Source: Leptospira meyeri
GTDB lineage: Bacteria; Spirochaetota; Leptospiria; Leptospirales; Leptospiraceae
NCBI RefSeq assembly: GCF_004368965.1
Contig: NZ_SORO01000001.1
Span: 1,830,001 to 1,894,000 of the forward strand
DNA length: 64,000 nucleotides
Direction of reading: 5' to 3'
The translations under genes and the position numbers were made by a program. The notes beneath the pieces are model-generated. The model was not told the DNA's origin. It saw only the letters and a list, made by a program, of their open reading frames with translations, and ran no database searches. Below, piece after piece: positions 57,568-64,000 of the stretch (within the stretch, counting starts at the first letter, position 1; every line of letters starts with the position of its first letter).

Positions 57568-58785
57568 TTATTTTGTGTGTTTTTTCAATACAATTTGATT
57601 CACATTGTACATGAGAATTACTGTAAGCACAATTGCTGAGGCAACCACATACCCTAAAATATCATATCTTTCCATATAACCGCTAGATGTTTGGATCACA
57701 ATGAGGCCCGCAACAGAAGCTGCGATTCCACCAGAAATCTGTTGAATGGAAGAACTGATTGCCATAAAGGCGCCACGGTCATGTAGGTCGGGAACGGCCG
57801 ATGTCAATGCATTGGCAGAAATCATTCGTGCCGCAACAAAAACAAAAAGAATGGAATTCACGAAAATCACAATCGGCAATGGAGTGATTTCCATTTTTGT
57901 GTAATAGATTATGATAAATGCGGCAAGGATTGATGCAATTACAAACATATTGTATTTTCCAATTGCATCACTTAGTCTTCCCATCAACGGACCACCTAAC
58001 ATAGACACAACCCCTGTTATCATATAAACCAAAGGTAAATCTTCTAATTTTACTCCAAGATTGTGGACAGAAAATGCAGATCCAAAAGGCATCAACATAA
58101 ATCCACCTGTTGCAAGTAAGGTTGTGGCAAGAAATGCTGGCAAATATTTTGCCTGAGTTAATGTTTTCACTAAGTGATGGAATGCATGAGTATCCGTTTT
58201 GTGATCAAGATGGGTAGTGAGTGGCTTCAAAAAGATAAAAATAACAAACCCAACCATTCCACTAATTCCTGCGATCATTAAAAATGGAGATTGCCATCCC
58301 CACAAATTGGAAATATAAATTCCGATGGGAAGTCCAAACACTTGGCTAGCAGCAAATGCTGTCATAATGAATCCCATGACTCGCCCTCTCACTTGGAGTG
58401 GAAATAGGTCAGCAACAATGGCAAATGATATAGAGGAAAGAACACCTGCAAAAATTCCGGTCAAAATGCGAGCACCAAATAAAAAGAAATAATTTGTTGC
58501 GATTCCACAGAGAAAGGTTGCGAGTACAAATCCAACATAAAAGAATAACAACAATTTTTTGCGATCAAATCGGTCTGCAAAACCTGCAGCAAAAATACCA
58601 GAAATCCCTGCACTAAATGCATAAGCCGATACTACAAATCCAAACTGTTGGGTTGAAATTTGTAATTTTTCCATGACCAGAACTCCCAGAGGAGATAGAA
58701 TCATAAAATCAAGAACCACAGTAAATTGCAAAAAAGCAAGTAAACCAACGACAAAGACATGATACCCACTGAATTTAAAATCCAT
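57568..58785 (-). CDS. MFS transporter
   Basis: 405 residues from ATG 58785, preceded by AAGGG at about 8-10 bases; a seven-codon longer start exists at 58806. Twelve helices, with the MFS loop 2-3 motif (GFADRFDRKKLLLFF) and the DLFPLQVRGRVMGFIMTAFAASQV segment of DHA-type exporters. Probably drug or small-molecule efflux; the substrate is unknown. It ends at a clear terminator. Confidence 0.9.
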   Translation of the reverse strand: MDFKFSGYHVFVVGLLAFLQFTVVLDFMILSPLGVLVMEKLQISTQQFGFVVSAYAFSAGISGIFAAGFADRFDRKKLLLFFYVGFVLATFLCGIATNYFFLFGARILTGIFAGVLSSISFAIVADLFPLQVRGRVMGFIMTAFAASQVFGLPIGIYISNLWGWQSPFLMIAGISGMVGFVIFIFLKPLTTHLDHKTDTHAFHHLVKTLTQAKYLPAFLATTLLATGGFMLMPFGSAFSVHNLGVKLEDLPLVYMITGVVSMLGGPLMGRLSDAIGKYNMFVIASILAAFIIIYYTKMEITPLPIVIFVNSILFVFVAARMISANALTSAVPDLHDRGAFMAISSSIQQISGGIAASVAGLIVIQTSSGYMERYDILGYVVASAIVLTVILMYNVNQIVLKKHTK

Positions 58786-58915
58786 TCTATTTCCCTTTTC
58801 TGTCATTTCTAAATATACGAATGATTCTACTACTCAATGGGGACAATTTAAGGCCGCCAAGGAGGAAAATTATCATTTATCAAAAAAAGTTAAGAAGACT
58901 ATCATCAAACTTTCT

Positions 58916-61477
58916 TTAGCCGAAAGTTTCCTTTAGTTTCAAATATTGGGGATTCTCTGGCGCAATGGTTCCAAGTTTTGAAAGAATCTTTTTTGCCCGA
59001 TCTTCATTTTTCTGAAGCCTATAACAATCGATTAAATTAATAAGATTTCGGATATGTTTTGGATCTCTTGCACGAAGTCTTTCTCCAATTTCGATTGCCT
59101 TGCGGATATTTTTTGACTTACGATATGCATAACTCAATTGTAATAAAATTTCATTGTCCGTAACAAAATAAGGAAAAATGGACTCCAATGATTCAACAGC
59201 AGAATCAAACCGTTTTAACAATAAAGAGATTCTGGATTTTTCCCTTAACAAATTGATGCGCACGTCATCTTCTAGACTCTCATTTACTAACATTCGCTCT
59301 ATGGTATGGTATGTTTCTTCTGCATTTCCAGATTCTAATACCGATTGAAGTTCAGAATATAAAAAATGGTCAGGACTAATGGCGGAAAGTGAAGAAGCAC
59401 CTACTCTTTTGGCAGAACCTCTCCACTCGAGTCGTAATAGTGTCAAGTCATCAGAAAAACTACCAATGGTTTGGAGATTTTGTACGATTTGTTCTAACTC
59501 ACCTTGGGATTCGCCCACCACTTGTAAAAATTTGGTTTCGTCCTCGTTCATCACGCGAGTCCCATCCGCTCCACTTTCTAAAATCAAATCATCTCGGCCA
59601 TCCGAACCAATAAAAATGACATCCCCTTGTTCCAAAACAAAAACCCGAACACGAACCTCTCCCGCCATTCCTTTGGTTCCAATTTTGCGAAGTTCTAACT
59701 CATCTTCGATAAAAGAGGCAACCCCGTCCCGATACAAAACAGTCCAAGGATGTTCTGCGTTGAGATAATAAAGTACTCCTGTTTCCTCTTCCACGAGTCC
59801 AAGGACTACGGAAACAAGCATAGATCCATCAAAGGATTCAAAAATAGTTTGGAGTTCGAAAAAACATTCTTTGATCCATCTTTCGGGGGATTTGGACTGA
59901 CTTTCCAAAACCACTTGTGTTCGTTTAATAAACGATAAAAACACAACACCTAACACAAGAGCACCGCCGGCACCTTGGATGGATTTGCCCATCGCATCTC
60001 CGTTAATAAAAACGAAGTATTTTTTACCGTTAAGAACTATATCATCACAAATGATGAGGTCTCCACCGATCTCTTTAGTTTTCCCTTTGAACTCAAATTC
60101 CTTTTTTTGTTTGGTGTAAGATTGGATTCCAATTTTTGCTGAATGGGATTTTTTGGAATCGTTTAGTGGATCAAGAAGGAGCGAGGTTAAAAAATAATCT
60201 CCATCTTGTTGAACTTTTAATTCCTGAACACGAGTGAGAGTTTCTTGTAGCTCGTTTGTCCTTTCGACAACCTTTCTTTCTAAGTTAGCATTTAGTTCTT
60301 CTACTTGTTTGTGGACTCGCAAAAACCGGTTGGCCAAAACAACGGCAATCCCTAACACAAAAAACAAAAATCCAAACCTAGATAGGTTTAAGTTTTGAAT
60401 AGGGATCATTCCCGAAGCACCTAAAATATCCCAAATGGCAGTAAACATCAAAAAGAAAATTCCAACGAGTAACCTTTTGGCGTCCTTATTATTTTTTAAT
60501 ACGGCTCTAATGGTGATGTAAAACAAAACGACACTAAACGCTAAAACTGAAACTTGCCAAACTCGTAACAGCGTAACGGAAATGGCCCTATTGACAAAAA
60601 ATTGAACGATAGCAAGTGCAATGCTAAAAACAAAATATCCTTTTGTGATGGGACTTATTCGTTTGCGAAAAAAAGTATCAACGAATAACAAAAGCCAAGG
60701 TGGAGTGAGAAATACCACAAAGTATTCTAGTTTGGTGACCGTAAATGGATCTGCATCCCAGACATAGATGGCCTGGGATCTGAAATACATATAAACCGAT
60801 AAAAATACCGCAAATAAAGCGAAGTAAAGATTATATTCTTCATTCCTTCGTTTCCAATAAAACAAAGCATGATAAATCCCCACAAAAAAATATAAAAACA
60901 AAAGCATAAATGTTATATATTCATCTTCCACTTTTTGAAGGACCGTATAACGATCAATAGATGAAATATAGTCATTAAATACTTTGTAAAAATTTAGTTC
61001 TTCGCCTGGTTCGGAAGCAAGAAGGATTCTGATTTCATTTTTCCCAACTTTTAACAAATTTCGAGAGAGTTTGATGAGAATGTTTCGTTTGTATCCACTT
61101 CGTATGATATGTCCGTTTTCTAAAATCCCACTCTCGTCTACAATCTGCCCATTTATGTACACTTTGTACACATTGGAAAGATAAGGAATGTGTAAGGCAA
61201 AAAGATCCGCCTCCGTTTCTTTAAAATCGATTTCGGATAACAAAAATGGTTTTACCATTGTGATTTGTTGTAATTGTCCCTCTGGAAAATCCAATTGGGA
61301 TTTGATCGAAACGAGTGGTAAGGTTTCCAATGGAATCCATGAATTCCCAATCGGAATTTCAGACTCCCACCAACCTTTTTTGACATTCCAATTTTTTGTT
61401 AGATCTATGGGCAAAGAAAAGAGGGAATAAGGAACTAGGAGAAAAAGAAAAAGATATAATCGTAAATAAAATTTCAT
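58916..61477 (-). CDS. 7TM-DISM sensor with SpoIIE-type phosphatase and TPR tail
   Basis: 853 residues. A signal peptide precedes an extracytoplasmic jelly-roll-like domain (to about 180), seven helices (about 190-400, 7TMR-DISM), a coiled-coil (LNANLERKVVERTNELQETL), the PP2C/SpoIIE domain (GGDLIICDD, NGDAMGKSIQGAGGA, YYLNAEHPW, GSDGRDDLI, SDDLTLL) and TPRs. From the coiled-coil on it parallels the protein at 20283-22679. It should dephosphorylate an unidentified STAS protein in response to an extracellular signal. It overlaps the Ppx gene by 4 bases. Confidence 0.9.
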   Translation of the reverse strand: MKFYLRLYLFLFLLVPYSLFSLPIDLTKNWNVKKGWWESEIPIGNSWIPLETLPLVSIKSQLDFPEGQLQQITMVKPFLLSEIDFKETEADLFALHIPYLSNVYKVYINGQIVDESGILENGHIIRSGYKRNILIKLSRNLLKVGKNEIRILLASEPGEELNFYKVFNDYISSIDRYTVLQKVEDEYITFMLLFLYFFVGIYHALFYWKRRNEEYNLYFALFAVFLSVYMYFRSQAIYVWDADPFTVTKLEYFVVFLTPPWLLLFVDTFFRKRISPITKGYFVFSIALAIVQFFVNRAISVTLLRVWQVSVLAFSVVLFYITIRAVLKNNKDAKRLLVGIFFLMFTAIWDILGASGMIPIQNLNLSRFGFLFFVLGIAVVLANRFLRVHKQVEELNANLERKVVERTNELQETLTRVQELKVQQDGDYFLTSLLLDPLNDSKKSHSAKIGIQSYTKQKKEFEFKGKTKEIGGDLIICDDIVLNGKKYFVFINGDAMGKSIQGAGGALVLGVVFLSFIKRTQVVLESQSKSPERWIKECFFELQTIFESFDGSMLVSVVLGLVEEETGVLYYLNAEHPWTVLYRDGVASFIEDELELRKIGTKGMAGEVRVRVFVLEQGDVIFIGSDGRDDLILESGADGTRVMNEDETKFLQVVGESQGELEQIVQNLQTIGSFSDDLTLLRLEWRGSAKRVGASSLSAISPDHFLYSELQSVLESGNAEETYHTIERMLVNESLEDDVRINLLREKSRISLLLKRFDSAVESLESIFPYFVTDNEILLQLSYAYRKSKNIRKAIEIGERLRARDPKHIRNLINLIDCYRLQKNEDRAKKILSKLGTIAPENPQYLKLKETFG

Positions 61478-63075
61478 AAAGTAAAGGTCTGGAACTCTAA
61501 AGATACACCATATGTTTCTTCAAAAAGATCTTTTTTTTCCGTTACGGACCAAATTTCTAAATTAGGATCTGTTCCCTTTTGGTGGTACAATCGGCAAAGA
61601 ACTTTTCCACGTTCTGACACAGCATCTAACCTTTCAATGATGGATTTTTCAGACCGGTCGAGGCCGTCGCCAATGCGAAGGAAGGCAGCTAATTTTTTGA
61701 CGAGGAGTTGGTCTTCGGGTCTAAGTGCCTTAAACTCTTCATGTTTCCCTTTGGGCCCTCCCTTTCGATGATAACGGGCAATCAGAGCAATGATTTCAAT
61801 TTCTGAATTGGAAAAACCCACCATAGATTCTGAGTTTCGAATGATATAATAACTATGTTTGTGGTAGTTGTGATGAGAAATACAAAGTCCGACTTGGTGC
61901 AAATAACAAGCTGTCTCCAGATAATCTCGTTCCAAATTTCCAAGTCCATGTATCTCCTTCAGATCATCAAACATCTGCAAGGTGATTTTTACAACGGCCG
62001 CTGCATGTTTTTTTCCAGCCGGATAAAGATTAGCAACAGTTTTGATTGCCTTTTCGCGAATATTATCCAAAGGAGGAAGAGAAGAATCTTTATGACGAAA
62101 CCATGATTCAATTGTATCATACACAATCCCTTCCCGAAGGGCAAACTCGCTCACAGTAAAAGAAGGGGCCTTGATCCTTTGTAAAACTTCATCCAAAACC
62201 AATACCCCACCGACGATGATATCCCCTCTTTTGGCATCAAGTCCTGGAATTTTTAGTCTTTTTTTCACACTATCAGCGTCTAACACCTGTTTACGTGCTT
62301 CTTTAAACTGGTCAAGTGTAACTTCTGTTCCGTTCAATCTGTCCCTTTTTTCCATCTTTTTTTCCAAAACAATGGAGGTCACAGAGGTAATCGTTCCAGA
62401 ACTTCCCACAACCATAAAGGGTTTCCAAGTTTCAATTTGCGGTAAAAAGGCAGATAAAACCGACTCAATATGAATCCGGCATTTTTGGATGTCCGTAGCA
62501 CTGATGGGATCTTTCTTAAGATACTTTTCCGTCAACCGAATGGCGCCAAGTTTCAAACTAGTAGAAAATAGAATCTCTCCTCTTTCACCCACAAGGAGTT
62601 CTGTACTCCCTCCTCCAATATCAATGAGTAAGATTCGTTTGTCAAAGACCGGTAGACCTTGCAAAATGCCGAGGTAAATGAGCCTAGCTTCCTCGTTTCC
62701 TGAAACCACTTGGATTTGGATTCCCGTTTCCTTCTCAGCTCGGTCTAGAAATACTTGGCGGTTCTCTGCTTCCCGAAGGGCACTTGTGGCAACGGCTCGA
62801 ATTTCCGCCTGATACGAATCCGCAAGGGTGCGAAATCGTTTGAGACAAGCAAGTCCCCTCTCCATGGCATCGTCCTTAATAACCGCATAATCACTGCTAC
62901 CGCTCCCGAGTCTTACTGATTCTTTCTCTTTAGTCAGATATTCGAGTGTACCATCCGGTCTTAGTTTTACGACAACGATGTGGAAAGAATTTGTGCCCAA
63001 ATCAATGGCAGCGAGTATCTTTTCCGTGCGAAATGCGGAATTGGGTTTTCTTAAAATTTGTGAGAAAGGAAGCAT
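61474..63075 (-). CDS. Exopolyphosphatase / guanosine pentaphosphatase family (Ppx/GppA)
   Basis: 533 residues from ATG 63075; the frame continues to 63120. The ASKHA fold is clear: AAIDLGTNSFHIVVVK (phosphate-1), LLIDIGGGSTELLVG (phosphate-2) and VVGSSGTITSV. A C-terminal HD-like helical domain follows (residues about 320-500). It removes phosphate from polyphosphate or pppGpp. Its stop overlaps the start of the downstream SpoIIE-TPR phosphatase gene, coupling two signalling enzymes. It is divergent from mreB. Confidence 0.93.
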   Translation of the reverse strand: MLPFSQILRKPNSAFRTEKILAAIDLGTNSFHIVVVKLRPDGTLEYLTKEKESVRLGSGSSDYAVIKDDAMERGLACLKRFRTLADSYQAEIRAVATSALREAENRQVFLDRAEKETGIQIQVVSGNEEARLIYLGILQGLPVFDKRILLIDIGGGSTELLVGERGEILFSTSLKLGAIRLTEKYLKKDPISATDIQKCRIHIESVLSAFLPQIETWKPFMVVGSSGTITSVTSIVLEKKMEKRDRLNGTEVTLDQFKEARKQVLDADSVKKRLKIPGLDAKRGDIIVGGVLVLDEVLQRIKAPSFTVSEFALREGIVYDTIESWFRHKDSSLPPLDNIREKAIKTVANLYPAGKKHAAAVVKITLQMFDDLKEIHGLGNLERDYLETACYLHQVGLCISHHNYHKHSYYIIRNSESMVGFSNSEIEIIALIARYHRKGGPKGKHEEFKALRPEDQLLVKKLAAFLRIGDGLDRSEKSIIERLDAVSERGKVLCRLYHQKGTDPNLEIWSVTEKKDLFEETYGVSLEFQTFTL

Positions 63076-63219
63076 TTTGTATCTAACTAGCCTATCGAAA
63101 ATTTTTACGGTTGAAAGCAAAAACCAGCCGAAAATTATGGGGAACGGGTAGAATTCTATTGTTTTGGTGTGAACCCACCGTAAATTCCCCCTTTCGTACT
63201 TCTTTCACCAGGATCTGAT

Positions 63220-64000
63220 ATGATATTTGATAACCTCTATGGACTTTTCTCGAACGATATGGGAATCGATTTGGGAACCGCGAACACCCTCGTGCATGTG
63301 AAAGGACAAGGGATCGTCCTATCAGAACCGTCGGTCGTGGCAGTCCAGGCCTCTACTGGCCGAGTCCTCGCAGTGGGACAAGAAGCAAAACGAATGCTGG
63401 GAAGAACTCCTGGTGATATCGTTGCCATCCGCCCCATGAAAGACGGGGTCATCGCCGACTTCGAAACTGTAGAAAAGATGATTCGTTACTTCATCGCTAA
63501 AGTTCACAACCGCACTACATTTGTAAAACCGCGCATTGTCATCGGAGTTCCTTCAGGAATCACCGAAGTAGAAAGACGTGCCGTTCGTGAGTCTGCCGAA
63601 CAAGCAGGGGCTCGTGAAATCTTCCTGATCGAAGAAGCTCTTGCCGCAGCCATTGGTGCCAACATCCCGATCCACGAACCAGCAGGAAACATGATCGTCG
63701 ATATCGGTGGGGGAACTACCGAAATCGCTGTGATCTCTCTCGGTGGTATGGTAATCGCTGAATCCATCCGCACTGGTGGTGACGAATTTGATGAAGCCAT
63801 TGTCAAATACCTCCGTAACCAATACAACCTAGTTGTCGGAGAAAGAACTGCCGAGGACATCAAACTCACCATCGGTAATGCCTTCGCAGACAAACGTGTC
63901 GACACGATGGAAGTCAAAGGTCGTGACGCGATCTCTGGTCTCCCACGTACCCTTGAACTGGATTCTAACGAAATTCGCAAAGCCCTCAAAGAACCTACTG
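63220..64000 (+). CDS. mreB: Rod shape-determining protein MreB, 3' part beyond the window
   Basis: The ATG at 63220 follows CAGGATC (63209-63215). The first 260 residues are visible. Phosphate-1 [32 protein letters not shown], phosphate-2 [18 protein letters not shown] and [15 protein letters not shown] are those of MreB. The actin-like filament guides lateral wall synthesis. The window ends before the adenosine motif. The codon bias is stronger than in neighbours (C-ending codons), consistent with high expression. Confidence 0.97.
   Translation, partial: MIFDNLYGLFSNDMGIDLGTANTLVHVKGQGIVLSEPSVVAVQASTGRVLAVGQEAKRMLGRTPGDIVAIRPMKDGVIADFETVEKMIRYFIAKVHNRTTFVKPRIVIGVPSGITEVERRAVRESAEQAGAREIFLIEEALAAAIGANIPIHEPAGNMIVDIGGGTTEIAVISLGGMVIAESIRTGGDEFDEAIVKYLRNQYNLVVGERTAEDIKLTIGNAFADKRVDTMEVKGRDAISGLPRTLELDSNEIRKALKEPT

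Noticed and set aside
1..64000. CRISPR arrays, rRNA, insertion sequences and prophage genes
   Set aside because: No regularly spaced repeats, rRNA segments, transposases or phage structural genes were found.

Overview
The window looks like chromosomal DNA of a spirochaete of the genus Leptospira, most likely a saprophytic-type species. This rests on gene content and style rather than a database search: AT-rich coding, many lipoproteins with loose spirochaetal lipoboxes, abundant TPR proteins, SpoIIE-type phosphatases fused to TPR tails, a Gld-type ABC exporter, PhoU/CheW/MCP genes, and short tightly packed operons on both strands. No rRNA, CRISPR array, insertion sequence or prophage was seen.

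Layout. 1-2063 (+): the end of an unknown gene and a thiolase-like enzyme. 2127-9758 (-): one long run encoding an ABC ATPase, an ABC permease, a GldG-like auxiliary protein, a periplasmic partner, a Yip1-like membrane protein, the murein-recycling ligase Mpl and PheS. 9791-11697 (+): a PAS histidine kinase overlapping a single-domain response regulator. 11700-12701 (-): an adenosine-kinase-like PfkB kinase. 12784-19901 (+): a TonB-dependent receptor, a lipoprotein whose N-terminus carries an in-frame duplication, GpmI, and a lipoprotein with two beta-lactamase-fold domains of which the first lacks the nucleophile. 19946-22679: a STAS anti-sigma antagonist convergent with a HAMP-SpoIIE-TPR phosphatase. 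22764-26338 (+): a poly-gamma-glutamate cluster (pgsB, pgsC, pgsW-like) followed by a small membrane protein and a lipoprotein; no capA/pgsA is present. 26322-38518: TPR protein, nucleotidyltransferase, MCP, PhoU, CheW, then a housekeeping run on the minus strand (FYDLN zinc-ribbon protein, miaA, hfq, mannose-1-phosphate guanylyltransferase and a 30-residue basic ribosomal-type protein), then pdxJ facing a TPR lipoprotein. 38631-42125 (+): a lipoprotein-type CtpA protease and nadB.

42126-48169 looks like an accessory island. It has a tyrosine recombinase, a small membrane protein with a structured leader, DUF1801 and DUF805 proteins, an acyltransferase-3, two lipoproteins, and intergenic stretches rich in hairpins, including a 110-bp three-armed palindrome. 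It abuts a His-Arg-Pro tRNA cluster (48170-48422). 48482-51471 (-) holds a TPR protein, SurE, a membrane protein and SppA. 51646-57471 is mostly transport and redox functions: APC permease, K+/H+ antiporter, Bcp peroxiredoxin and leucyl aminopeptidase. 57568-63075 (-) holds an MFS transporter, a second SpoIIE-TPR phosphatase with a 7TM sensor, and Ppx/GppA. The right edge cuts into mreB.

Taken together the window mixes envelope and cell-shape functions (Mpl, MreB, CtpA, SppA, TonB system, lipoproteins, a putative poly-gamma-glutamate polymer) with partner-switching and chemotaxis signalling. The most novel-looking parts are the structured island next to the tRNAs, the capA-less pgs cluster, the duplicated signal-peptide segment, and the half-dead tandem beta-lactamase-fold lipoprotein.
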